Part shown: in pieces, positions 56,500-64,000 of the stretch
How positions within the stretch are numbered: position 1 is the first letter of the stretch
How the letters are laid out: each line of letters opens with the position of its first letter
Source of the DNA: Allorhizobium undicola ORS 992 = ATCC 700741
GTDB lineage: Bacteria > Pseudomonadota > Alphaproteobacteria > Rhizobiales > Rhizobiaceae
Direction of reading: 5' to 3'
Assembly (NCBI RefSeq): GCF_000621665.1
Contig: NZ_JHXQ01000001.1
Coordinates: 248,001 to 312,000 of the forward strand
Length of the DNA stretch: 64,000 nucleotides
The notes under the pieces: model-generated
What the model saw: the letters and a program-made list of their open reading frames with translations, nothing else
What the model was told of the DNA's origin: nothing
Databases searched by the model: none
Program-made: the position numbers and the translations under genes

Positions 56500-56852
56500 G
56501 ACCCGATCTGACCTTTGCCGCCGGAGATTTGGTAAAATCATCCTGCTTGAACTGCATCAAGAATTTGTTGCAGTGCATTCAATATAAGGCAGTATGGAGA
56601 CAATGCGAGGAATTCCTTCGAAAATGCTGAACGTCAAGTTGTGACGTGCGGGCCAGCTCTTGCTCCATTCGGCGGCGGCAAGTTGCAGACTGCATAATTG
56701 CTTGGGTCGGAATCGATTTAGAGCACAATCCGACCGGAGTGAAATGAGGACCGACAAGATTATGGTTCAAAAATAAAAGCTTAAAGCGCATATCTGATTC
56801 AATCGGATCAAAAAGCGCTCCAAGGTCGGAATTATGCATCATATTTATAGCG
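56500..56852. other. Repeat-rich gap between the esterase and the B12 importer ATPase
   Basis: 353 bases with no gene. 56500-56690 shows nothing recognisable. From 56691 on it is a palindromic composite that runs into the btuD coding end. Confidence 0.6.
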
Positions 56853-56892
56853 CTACACCGCCATTTGTACGTTTGATAAAACGCAAGGCGCG
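56691..56892. repeat. Composite repeat (families B, D and C) overlapping the end of btuD
   Basis: TGCATAATTG at 56691 and AATTATGCA at 56830 are the ends of a family B palindrome split by a family D insert (AATCCGACCGGAGTGAAATG ... CAAAAAGCGCTCC). Family C follows at about 56850-56892 (CGCTACACCGCC...TTTGTACGTTTGATAAAACG), decayed, and covers the last codons and stop of the ATPase gene. Confidence 0.75.
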
Positions 56893-57659
56893 TTAGTGTC
56901 AGGCCGAAGGTAGCGGATGTTGAGGCCGGAACCATGTCTGGCTGGCTCGATCTCGGCCTGCACATTGAAAATTCGGCGAAGAAGTCCTTCTGTCAGAATT
57001 TGGCCGGGGGGGCCGAGTGCCACGAGCTCTCCATGATCCATCACCGCCAGCCGGTCGCAGAACATGGCCGCATGGCTCAAATCATGCAGGGCAGCCACCA
57101 CGGTCATGGGCTTGCGCTTCACAAGATCGAGCAAGGCCAGTTGATGGCCAATATCGAGATGGTTGGTTGGCTCATCCAGCAGCAGCAGGCGCGGCTGCTG
57201 CGCCAGGGCGCGGGCAATATGCAGCCTTTGCTTTTCGCCTCCGGATAAAGTGTGCCAGCGACGTTCGGCAAGCTCGTCCATCCCGACATCGCACAGGGCG
57301 TTTTGGACAACCTCGTGATGATGGCTGGACCAGGGCGCCAGCGCCGAGAGATAGGGTGTGCGGCCGAGCTCCACGGCCTGTCTGCCGCTTATCTGCTCGC
57401 TGGTGTCGGCCTGCTGTTCCACCAGCGCCAGCCTTTGTGCCAGGCTGCGGCGCGACAGCCGGTTCAGGGGAACGCCCTCCAGCATGATTTCGCCGGATGC
57501 GGGTGCGCGAAGACCGGCCAGCAAGGCCAGAAGGCTGCTTTTGCCGGAGCCGTTTGGTCCCACGATGCCAAGGAACTCGCCCGGCTGCACATCAAGGCTG
57601 ACATTGCGCAGGATGGTTTTTTTACCGGAAACCCAGTGGAGATTACGGGCGGAAATCAT
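56853..57659 (-). CDS. btuD: B12-type ABC transporter ATP-binding protein
   Basis: 268 residues. IVGPNGSGKSSLLALLAG near 33 is Walker A. TLSGGEKQRLHIARALAQ near 138 is the signature, LLLLDEPTNHLDIG near 158 Walker B, and VAALHDLSHAAMFCDRLAVM near 186 the switch His. It belongs to the FecE/BtuD/HmuV group. Its start overlaps the permease stop by one base (TGATG). The last 14 residues or so, from TNAPCVLSNV onward, are encoded by a palindromic repeat, so its natural C-terminus was probably replaced. It should power the importer encoded with btuC and btuF. Confidence 0.9.
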   Translation of the reverse strand: MISARNLHWVSGKKTILRNVSLDVQPGEFLGIVGPNGSGKSSLLALLAGLRAPASGEIMLEGVPLNRLSRRSLAQRLALVEQQADTSEQISGRQAVELGRTPYLSALAPWSSHHHEVVQNALCDVGMDELAERRWHTLSGGEKQRLHIARALAQQPRLLLLDEPTNHLDIGHQLALLDLVKRKPMTVVAALHDLSHAAMFCDRLAVMDHGELVALGPPGQILTEGLLRRIFNVQAEIEPARHGSGLNIRYLRPDTNAPCVLSNVQMAV

Positions 57660-58690
57660 CAGGGGCGCATCCTTGCCTGAATGAGAATGAGCGCAAAGGC
57701 CGGTGCGCCGATGAGAGCCGTTATCACGCCGATGGGCAGCACCTGCCCGGCAACGACCGTACGTGACAGAATATCGGCGAAAATCATGAATATCGCCCCG
57801 GCAAGCGCGGCAGAGGGTATGAGAACCTCATGGCGCACACCCACCAGCAAACGTGCGGCGTGCGGCACCACCAGCCCCACGAAGCCGATGGATCCTGTGA
57901 TGGAAACCATGACCGCCGTCATCATCGCGGAAGCTGCCATGAGCAGGATATAGACGCGGCGCACGGGAATGCCGAGTGACGCGGCGGAATCGCGCCCGAA
58001 GGTAAAGGCATCCAGTGCTCGCGCCTGGCTCAGGCACAGGATAACACCCGCGCAGATCACGGGCACGGCAAGGCCTGCATGAGGCCAGCGCACGCCGGAA
58101 AGATTGCCCAGCAGCCAGAACATCACCCCGCGGGCCTGCTCTGCCGTGGCCGAGCGTGCAACAATAAAAGCAGTTATGGCATTGAAAAGCTGCGATCCCG
58201 CCACCCCTGCCAGAATGATGATGCCGGTGGCCCTGCCAGCCTTGAATGCCAGCAGGCTAACCAGCGAAAAGGCAAGCACGGCGCCAAGAAAAGCACCGGC
58301 GGAAAGGCCCAGAATACCGCCGCCAACACCCAGAATGACCACGGAAACCGCGCCGGTGGAGGCACCGGCGGATACGCCGAGAATATAGGGATCCGCCAGC
58401 GGATTGCGAAGCAGTGCCTGCAACACGACGCCTGAGACGGCAAGACCGGCTCCGCAGCAGGCCGCGACCACGGCGCGGCTGACACGGTAACTCCAGACAA
58501 TGCCCTCATCCAGCGGTTCCACCGCATAGCCTGCATCCCAAAGCCGGTTGGCAACGGTCTTTGCCACCACGGGCAGGGGAATGGCGGTTTCCCCCACCGC
58601 CGCCCCCAGCCACAAGGCCAGGAGCAGCAGGAGAAGGGCCCCCGCCAGGGCAAAGAGCCGAGCGTGAGGGATAGGCAGTCGCGCCGTCAC
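57659..58690 (-). CDS. btuC: B12-type ABC transporter permease
   Basis: 343 residues from a GTG that overlaps the substrate-binding protein stop by four bases (GTGA). About ten membrane segments. RVSRAVVAACCGAGLAVSG near 75, LRNPLADPYILGVSAGAST near 100 and SIGFVGLVVPHAARLLVG near 265 are landmarks of the FecCD family, the last being the coupling helix region. It carries B12 or a related corrinoid across the inner membrane. The frame is open far upstream on the same strand, but family members start here. Confidence 0.9.
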   Translation of the reverse strand: MTARLPIPHARLFALAGALLLLLLALWLGAAVGETAIPLPVVAKTVANRLWDAGYAVEPLDEGIVWSYRVSRAVVAACCGAGLAVSGVVLQALLRNPLADPYILGVSAGASTGAVSVVILGVGGGILGLSAGAFLGAVLAFSLVSLLAFKAGRATGIIILAGVAGSQLFNAITAFIVARSATAEQARGVMFWLLGNLSGVRWPHAGLAVPVICAGVILCLSQARALDAFTFGRDSAASLGIPVRRVYILLMAASAMMTAVMVSITGSIGFVGLVVPHAARLLVGVRHEVLIPSAALAGAIFMIFADILSRTVVAGQVLPIGVITALIGAPAFALILIQARMRP

Positions 58691-59706
58691 TTGCCAAGAT
58701 CCGATGCTGAAATGGCATCGGCGAGCGCTTCGATGCCGTCGATGGTGCGAATCGTCGGGTTCATGGCCTGGGCATCCAGTTCGAACACATGGCCCTGCCG
58801 CACGGCGGGTATCAGGCTTGCCACGGCATCGCTTTGCAGAAAGCTGCGCTTGGCCTCGATACTGTCCAGCGGATAGCGGCGGCGATCCATCCTGGCGGCA
58901 ACGATCAGCGAGGGATTGGCCTTGGCCAGGGTCTCCCAGCCGACCGTGGGCCATTCCTCATCGGTCTCCACCACATTTTTAAGGCCCAGCGCCTGCATGA
59001 TGTAGCCCGGCGCGCCGTTGCGGCCCGCCACGTAAGGATCGGCATCCTTCTGGCTGGAAAACCAGAAGACCGCCGAAAGCCCGCTGCGCACCGAGGCAAG
59101 ACGCGCGCGCGCGGTGGTTTCCCGGATTTTCAATTCCCGCACCAGAGCCTCGCCCCGGTCCGAAACGTCGTTGATCTTGGCCAGATCGAGGATTTCCCGG
59201 TAGATCAGCTCCATCGTGAAGCGGTCATGGCGCACGCCGTCGCTGCCTGCCACGGCGTCTTTTCCAAGGCAATCGGCGGGAGAAATATAAACGGGAATGC
59301 CAAGCTCGCCGAACTGCTCCGGCTTGGCCACCGCGCCTTGCGGGCCGATATGCCATTGAAACTGCGCCGTCACCAGATCGGGCTTTTCCGCCAGCACGCT
59401 TTCAAAGCTCGGATCGTTTTCGGCAAGCCGTTTCACGCGGGCGTCCTCGGCCTCATAGCCCTTCAGGACCGGACCGACCCACACCGCCGTGGCGGCCACA
59501 CGTTCGCCAAGACCGAGGCGATAGAGAATTTCGGTGCTGCTTTGTCCGATGGAAACGATCCGGCGCGGCGGATGGTCTATGCGAATGCTGCGTCCGCAAT
59601 TTTCAAGCGTCAGCGGATAGTGTGTCGCCTCGGCATTGGCGCTGGAAAAAGATGCAATCGCAGCCAGAAGCGCGCCGCCAATGGCGCGCAGGGAAATAAA
59701 GGTCAT
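58687..59706 (-). CDS. btuF: B12-type ABC transporter substrate-binding protein
   Basis: 339 residues. Residues 1-23 are a signal peptide (LLAAIASFSSANA). The fold is that of BtuF/FhuD-type proteins, with two lobes and a single linking helix. RRIVSIGQSSTEILYRLGL near 45, AEKPDLVTAQFQWH near 100 and AVFWFSSQKDADPYVAGRNG near 205 are typical. The cobalamin riboswitch upstream argues for a corrinoid ligand, though it could also be an iron chelate carrier. The ATG at 59706 follows CAGGAGA. It is the first gene of the leftward btuFCD operon. No TonB receptor gene is in the window. Confidence 0.88.
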   Translation of the reverse strand: MTFISLRAIGGALLAAIASFSSANAEATHYPLTLENCGRSIRIDHPPRRIVSIGQSSTEILYRLGLGERVAATAVWVGPVLKGYEAEDARVKRLAENDPSFESVLAEKPDLVTAQFQWHIGPQGAVAKPEQFGELGIPVYISPADCLGKDAVAGSDGVRHDRFTMELIYREILDLAKINDVSDRGEALVRELKIRETTARARLASVRSGLSAVFWFSSQKDADPYVAGRNGAPGYIMQALGLKNVVETDEEWPTVGWETLAKANPSLIVAARMDRRRYPLDSIEAKRSFLQSDAVASLIPAVRQGHVFELDAQAMNPTIRTIDGIEALADAISASDLGK

Positions 59707-59954
59707 GAATGTCTCCTGAAAACAGAAATGGCAGATGATCAGCGCCGGGTAGAGGCGCAATCTGGCTTCAGGAAAGGTGCGGCACTTGTGTTTTTGCGCA
59801 TCTGCGCAGGCAAAGCCGGAAACCGGCTTTCGCTGAAATGCGCGAAAGCATTTTTCGATCTGAACGAATCGGAGAGGCGCCGCAGGTGTGCGGCGGAGAG
59901 AAAAGTCATCATAGGCTCCTGTTCCGGGCATCCCCGCCCGTGACGTTGGAAAAA

Positions 59955-60178
59955 TATGACGGCAGGTCTCCTGGCTCACGCATATCTGCCGCTCCTCTGC
60001 CTTCCCATGTTCGCCGCCTTTCGGCTGCGCACGCAGTGGCATGATCCTGCCGGATCACGAGGAAGAGCGACAATCCGCTTACAGTTGCGGGGGCAGCCAC
60101 GGCCTTGGTCCCATTCGGGTAGCCCTCACCGTGTTCCCTTTTCATCCCCGACACTTCATGGCCGGGGAACCGTCCTGT
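59955..60178 (-). promoter_or_regulatory. Cobalamin (adenosylcobalamin) riboswitch
   Basis: On the minus strand the conserved order is present: an upstream GGGAACACGGTGAGGGC region, then GCTGCCCCCGCAACTGTAAG with the core, then CATGCCACTGCGTGCGCAGC near 60040, and finally GCCAGGAGACCTGCCGTC (59958-59975), the B12 box. It lies about 250 bases before the importer's ATG. With ligand bound it should repress expression of the importer. The 3' expression platform between 59730 and 59950 contains several GC-rich stems but I cannot assign it. Confidence 0.92.
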
Positions 60179-60180
60179 CC

Positions 60181-60209
60181 AGTTAATGACCGCCGCCACA
60201 ACCCGTCAA
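60181..60209 (-). promoter_or_regulatory. Predicted promoter of the B12 importer operon
   Basis: On the minus strand TTGACG (60209-60204), a 17-base spacer and TTAACT (60186-60181) match sigma-70 elements. The predicted start, near 60175, coincides with the 5' end of the riboswitch. Confidence 0.5.
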
Positions 60210-60242
60210 GTATGGATCGATATGCAAGGCGAATTTCTTTCA

Positions 60243-60271
60243 TGTAATGTAATATCATTACAAATGATATT
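60243..60271. promoter_or_regulatory. AT-rich palindrome upstream of the B12 operon promoter
   Basis: TGTAATG-TAATAT-CATTACA (60243-60262) is a perfect inverted repeat with 7-base arms. It overlaps another, AATATCATT-ACA-AATGATATT (60251-60271), with 9-base arms. It lies about 35 bases upstream of the predicted -35 element, where an operator for a metal regulator of the Fur/Zur group would sit. Confidence 0.45.
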
Positions 60272-60337
60272 CAAGATAAAACCCGACGCAAGTGCGGCGA
60301 CAAACAAAACCACAATGAAAGAAAAGTGGGGGAAAAA

Positions 60338-60414
<77 letters not shown>

Positions 60415-60605
60415 ACCCGCTCCGAAGAGCAAGGTTCACTTAGAGTCTTTGCGACACCGGCGCAAGGGCAAAATGTGTCTCCCGGCGCAAAAATCGCTCA
60501 ACCCGCTGAAATCTATCGATGTGCGGGCCGAGGTCAGGCCGGCGGGGGGCAGGGGCACCCGGTCTTTTATCTCTGCCGCGCCTGCCCGGTTTGCGTTGGG
60601 TGATC
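60415..60605. other. Gap between tRNA-Pro and the glycosyltransferase gene
   Basis: 191 bases without a gene; it should hold the tRNA promoter, on the minus strand near 60420-60470, and the 3' end of the polysaccharide transcript. I see no clear terminator. Confidence 0.4.
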
Positions 60606-61844
60606 TTATCCCGCCGCGATCCGGCGGGTGATGTCATGGACGCCAGGATCGATGCGGTTGTCTGCCTCGCGCGGAGCGGTGTAGGAGGGCAGGACTTCGG
60701 AATAGACCGCAAGCGTCTGGCGTACCATGCTGTCGAGCTGGTATCCGTGGCGCCGCGCAAGCGCGCCTGCCGTCAGCGCCGCCCTGATCAGCGGATCTCC
60801 CAGGCGCAACATGGCGCGGCTGAGCGGAGCCGGATCGTCGGTATTCGGCACGAGACAGCCGTTGACATCGTGATCCAGAACCGTGCTGGCACCGCCAACC
60901 TGAGTGAGAATGAGCGGCAGTCCAGCCGCGGCCGCTTCGAGCATGACATAAGACATGGCCTCGTAGCGGCTGGGCGCGACAAGCGCATCGAAGGCCTGAA
61001 TGGCATCATGGCCGGCAATGTCGTTTTGCAGGAATACGCGGTGCGACAGACCTTTTTCGGCAATCATCGCCCGTAATTTCGGTTCCAGTTCACCGCGTCC
61101 GATCATCATCAGATGCGCCTGCGGCATGGCCTGGCTGACAAGGGAGAAAGCCTCGATCAGCCGTTCCGGGGCCTTTTGCGGCACAAGTCTGCCAACGAAG
61201 CCAAACAGAATATCGTCGGCCCTCAGGCCAAGTCCGGCGCGAAGGGCCGTCCGATTGTCCATGGGCGGGCAGGCCACACCGTTGACGACAATTCGCAGCT
61301 TTTCCGGCGATATGCCAAGGCTGAGCGCATGGTCGTATTCATCACCGGAAACGCAGATGATCCGGTCGCTGGCAAAACGGCCAAGTCCCTGCTCGACGGT
61401 GCCGAACAAGAGGCGGCCTCTCTGGCCAAGCGTGGGGTCCATGGTACGAAAGGCGTGGGGGGTGTAGATCACCGGCGTTTTGGTGAACGGCCGGTTGAGC
61501 CGTGTCAGCGCGCCTGCCTTGGAACTGTGGCCATGCACGAGATCGAACGGACCCTCCCGCCGGATGACCTGACGCAGACGGTGAAATCCGGCCAGATCCC
61601 ACGGGCCGACGGCACGGCGCATTGCCAGCGGCACCACGCGCTTGAGGCCAAGCCCGTAAAGCTCATCAATGAAGCGCGCCTCCGCTCTCAGGGGAGAGAA
61701 GACGGCCGTCACCTCATGACCCGACCGGCCAAGACCCGCGCACAGGTCGATGAAATGGCGTCCCGAGCCGCCGCCGCTTGGCTCCAGCACCTGCAACAGT
61801 CTGAGTGTTTGTTTTTGGCCATCGGCGCTGTTCATGTCAGTCAT
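60606..61844 (-). CDS. Glycosyltransferase family 4 type protein
   Basis: 412 residues. The N-terminal GT-B half has LEPSGGGSGRHFIDLCAGL near 20 and FDLVHGHSSKAGALTRLNRP near 100. The C-terminal half has FGFVGRLVPQKAPERLIEAF near 222 and APSRYEAMSYVMLEAAAAGL near 320, with the nucleotide-sugar-binding Glu residues of GT4 enzymes. It transfers a sugar to a lipid-linked polysaccharide. I start at the ATG at 61844, with GGGGGG upstream; another ATG at 61835 is possible. The start overlaps the ligase-type stop by eight bases, so the genes are coupled. Confidence 0.87.
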   Translation of the reverse strand: MTDMNSADGQKQTLRLLQVLEPSGGGSGRHFIDLCAGLGRSGHEVTAVFSPLRAEARFIDELYGLGLKRVVPLAMRRAVGPWDLAGFHRLRQVIRREGPFDLVHGHSSKAGALTRLNRPFTKTPVIYTPHAFRTMDPTLGQRGRLLFGTVEQGLGRFASDRIICVSGDEYDHALSLGISPEKLRIVVNGVACPPMDNRTALRAGLGLRADDILFGFVGRLVPQKAPERLIEAFSLVSQAMPQAHLMMIGRGELEPKLRAMIAEKGLSHRVFLQNDIAGHDAIQAFDALVAPSRYEAMSYVMLEAAAAGLPLILTQVGGASTVLDHDVNGCLVPNTDDPAPLSRAMLRLGDPLIRAALTAGALARRHGYQLDSMVRQTLAVYSEVLPSYTAPREADNRIDPGVHDITRRIAAG

Positions 61845-63087
61845 GCCCGTCCCCCCGGCGAATAGTTTGTTTTTGCCAGCCATGCTCCAGCGCGCGGCAG
61901 CCCCAGAGAATGCCGAAGAGAAGATAGACATGCCGCCAGTGATCGATGTCGATGACATTGCCGATGCCGGCATGGCCCAGAAGCACGATCCAGGCAATCA
62001 TCAGATAGGGCTGCCAGGGCCGGTGCCGAAGCAGGTATCTGAAGCCGAAGCAGATGGTCCAGACGAGCATGGACACGAAACAGGTGAAGCCAAGCCATCC
62101 GTAGCTCGTCAGGCATTTCAGCCAGATATTGTGCTCGTCCTCCGGAAAGATGCGGCTGAATACCATGGGGCCGATGCCGAGCGGTTTTTCCATGGACATG
62201 AGGAAGCCGATCTTGTGGCGTTCGAATCGTCCGAGATGGCCTCCGTCGTAATCCTGCACAAGCTGGGTCCGGTTGGCGAAAAGCGCGCTCACCTTGTCGA
62301 ATTGCAGCGCAATCCCAAGGGCCACCACCATCAACATGGCTGCCGCCAGCGCCAGCATGGTGATCTTCATGCGAAAGGCGGTGCTTCTTTCCTTCAGCAG
62401 CAGAACAAGCACCATGGCGACGGCCGAAAACAGGAATAGCGCCCACGCCGCCCGCGAAAACGAAAGGAATATGCCAAAGGCGATGATCAGCAGCCCGCCA
62501 ATGCGCGAGGGGGCGTCAATGAGGCGGCCAGTCAACAGGCCATGCATGAGGAAAAGGGCAGGCGCGATGAGAAACGGACCGAATACGTTCGGATCCTGAA
62601 AAGCGCCCATGGCGCGATCGTAGCGGGTGAAAATCTCGCCGCCGGGAATGGCATGGAAATATCCAAGAATGCCGAGCAGCGCGGTCAGCACGGCTGCCGC
62701 AGCCCAGGCCTTGAAGATCAGCTCCAGCCTTTTTCCCTTTTCGGCAATGATGGCGGCGAAGAAAATGGCGGTCAGCGCCAGAAACAACGAAATGGCCATA
62801 TACATCGGCCCGTCGTCCAGATCGTCCATCACCAGAAGCGACAGGAGGCCACCGACATTGAACAACAGCATCAATGCCATCAAGGGGGCCACCGGTCTCG
62901 AAATTCTCAGGCCCAGCAGGAACCAGAGTGGTATGAGCGCCGCCATGAACAATTCGTAAGGGGAGGGCTCGTGAATCACGAAGCCCTGTAAAAACACGGC
63001 CAGCATGATCGCAAGCGATGCCATCCACCCAACCAGCGCATAACCGGGGCGAGCGACGGCAAAGCCGTTATGGTCGATAGCGCTCAA
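61837..63087 (-). CDS. O-antigen ligase / polysaccharide polymerase family membrane protein
   Basis: 416 residues from a TTG. About eleven membrane segments. A large periplasmic loop includes LGRFERHKIGFLMSMEKPLG near 275, then EDEHNIWLKCLTSYGWLGF near 303, where the HN residues of the Wzy_C/O-antigen ligase family lie. It either polymerises or ligates a polysaccharide; I cannot decide which. Its TTG overlaps the sugar transferase stop by four bases (TTGA). Together with the flanking genes it makes an exopolysaccharide or O-chain locus. Confidence 0.83.
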   Translation of the reverse strand: MSAIDHNGFAVARPGYALVGWMASLAIMLAVFLQGFVIHEPSPYELFMAALIPLWFLLGLRISRPVAPLMALMLLFNVGGLLSLLVMDDLDDGPMYMAISLFLALTAIFFAAIIAEKGKRLELIFKAWAAAAVLTALLGILGYFHAIPGGEIFTRYDRAMGAFQDPNVFGPFLIAPALFLMHGLLTGRLIDAPSRIGGLLIIAFGIFLSFSRAAWALFLFSAVAMVLVLLLKERSTAFRMKITMLALAAAMLMVVALGIALQFDKVSALFANRTQLVQDYDGGHLGRFERHKIGFLMSMEKPLGIGPMVFSRIFPEDEHNIWLKCLTSYGWLGFTCFVSMLVWTICFGFRYLLRHRPWQPYLMIAWIVLLGHAGIGNVIDIDHWRHVYLLFGILWGCRALEHGWQKQTIRRGDGHD

Positions 63088-64000
63088 TAGGCATTTTCCG
63101 TGTTGAGAAGGCGGATGGGGGTAAGGAACAGGATCTTGAGATCGAAAAGCAGCGACCAGTTCTCGATGTAATGCAGGTCGCAGGCGGTGCGCGCCTTGAT
63201 CTTTTCATCGGTATCCACCTCGCCGCGCCAGCCATTGATCTGCGCCCAGCCGGTTACGCCGGGCTTCACGCGGTGGCGGGCAAAATAGCCCTCGACGATG
63301 TCGCCATAGAGCTTGTCCCGCGTCTGCGCCAGCACCGCATGGGGGCGAGGGCCGACCAGCGAAAGATCGCCGCGCAGCACGTTGAACAGTTGCGGCAGCT
63401 CATCGATCGAGGTCTTGCGGATGAAGCGGCCGACAGGCGTCACGCGCGGATCATTTTTCGTAACCGCCAGCCGCGCCGTCGGGTCGCTCATCTCGGTATA
63501 CATCGAGCGGAACTTCAACACATCGATGATCTCGTTGTTGAAGCCGTGACGGCGCTGCACGAACAGCACCGGCCCGCGCGAGGTGAACTTGATGGCCAGC
63601 GCGGTTGCCACCATGACCGGCCACAGGCACAAAATGGCGAGGCTGGCGAAGAACAGGTCGAAGATGCGCTTTGCAACCGAATCCCAGTCGCGGATCGGCT
63701 TGTCCATCAGGTCGAGCATCGCCACATCGCCGACATGGGAATAGGTGCGGGGGCGAAAACGCAGGTTATTGGCGTGGGCTGCAAGGCGAATGTCCAGCGG
63801 CAGAACCCACAGCTTCCTGAGAAGCTGGAGAATACGATCCTCCGCGCTGAGCGGCAGGGCGATAATCAACATGTCGAGCGGGGTGGCGCGGGCAAATTCC
63901 ACCAGTTCGGCCACGGTGCCGAGCTTGGGATAGCCTGCCACCATATTGGGGGAACGGTCGCCGCCGCGATCGTCGAAAATGCCGCAGATGCGAATATCGT
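63084..64000 (-). CDS. Undecaprenyl-phosphate sugar-1-phosphate transferase (partial)
   Basis: The gene is open at the window end; about 304 codons are visible. The start of the visible part, [15 protein letters not shown], belongs to a CoA-binding-like N-domain. The C-terminal catalytic part begins with a membrane segment ([20 protein letters not shown] near 140 of the visible part). It continues with [43 protein letters not shown] and GPRP, the signature of bacterial sugar transferases (WcaJ/ExoY/PssA group). It loads the first sugar phosphate onto undecaprenyl phosphate at the inner membrane, starting the chain made with the next two genes. Confidence 0.93.
   Translation of the reverse strand, partial: DIRICGIFDDRGGDRSPNMVAGYPKLGTVAELVEFARATPLDMLIIALPLSAEDRILQLLRKLWVLPLDIRLAAHANNLRFRPRTYSHVGDVAMLDLMDKPIRDWDSVAKRIFDLFFASLAILCLWPVMVATALAIKFTSRGPVLFVQRRHGFNNEIIDVLKFRSMYTEMSDPTARLAVTKNDPRVTPVGRFIRKTSIDELPQLFNVLRGDLSLVGPRPHAVLAQTRDKLYGDIVEGYFARHRVKPGVTGWAQINGWRGEVDTDEKIKARTACDLHYIENWSLLFDLKILFLTPIRLLNTENAY

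Overview
The window is ordinary chromosomal DNA of an alphaproteobacterium of the order Hyphomicrobiales, and it looks like Brucella or the closely related Ochrobactrum group. The support is an Omp25/Omp31-type barrel protein, a Tat-exported multicopper oxidase of the BmcO type, the nrdR-ribD-ribE-ribH-nusB cluster, an LdtR/L,D-transpeptidase pair, alphaproteobacterial GlyA, IHF and H+-pyrophosphatase genes, and many short palindromic intergenic repeats of the kind scattered through these genomes. I cannot fix the species. I see no transposase, integrase, phage gene, CRISPR array or rRNA, and one tRNA.

Layout. 1-5.5 kb: Omp25-like protein, glutathione S-transferase, rRNA methyltransferase RlmJ, a molybdopterin oxidoreductase coupled to a Nudix hydrolase. 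5.6-13.6 kb: purM-purN, a PerM-type permease with the DnaA regulator HdaA, then ppk-ppx for polyphosphate. 13.7-17.2 kb: divergent mntR/mntH for manganese and a secreted esterase-like protein. 17.4-21.6 kb: Rsm22-type methyltransferase, GNAT, RNase D and the multicopper oxidase. 22-30 kb: aspS, a chemoreceptor, a secreted protein of unknown function and parC. 30.1-33.5 kb: a membrane GGDEF-EAL protein divergent from a methyltransferase resembling enzymes that make hydroxy-fatty-acid methyl-ester signals. 33.9-39.6 kb: bpt, RDD protein, hemB, DUF6163 protein, ldtR and an L,D-transpeptidase. 39.9-46.4 kb: glyA, nrdR, the riboflavin genes, nusB and an MFS transporter. 46.6-54.2 kb: hppA, a SmpA/OmlA lipoprotein, a cytochrome bc1 assembly chaperone-like gene, a YceD/DUF177 gene, plsX, fabH, ihfA and a MerR regulator. 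54.2-56.9 kb: a gene-poor, repeat-rich stretch with two small genes and a PHB-depolymerase-like esterase. 56.9-60.2 kb: a vitamin B12 ABC importer behind a cobalamin riboswitch. 60.3 kb: tRNA-Pro(GGG). 60.6-64 kb: the end of a polysaccharide locus (glycosyltransferase, O-antigen-ligase-type protein, undecaprenyl-phosphate sugar transferase running off the window).

How it fits together. Several groups are tightly coupled with 1-8 base overlaps (purM/purN, rnd/GNAT, ribD/ribE, the B12 importer, the polysaccharide genes). Metal and cofactor handling recurs (Mn, Cu, molybdopterin, riboflavin, heme, B12). Envelope functions are also frequent (Omp25-like protein, SmpA/OmlA lipoprotein, L,D-transpeptidase, polysaccharide, lipid synthesis).

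I found no clearly new system. The observations most worth a second look are the GGDEF-EAL/PhcB-like methyltransferase pair, a strong palindrome upstream of the B12 riboswitch promoter, two reading frames that end inside mobile-looking palindromic repeats, tandem 57-base hairpin units, and a 49-residue membrane microprotein.
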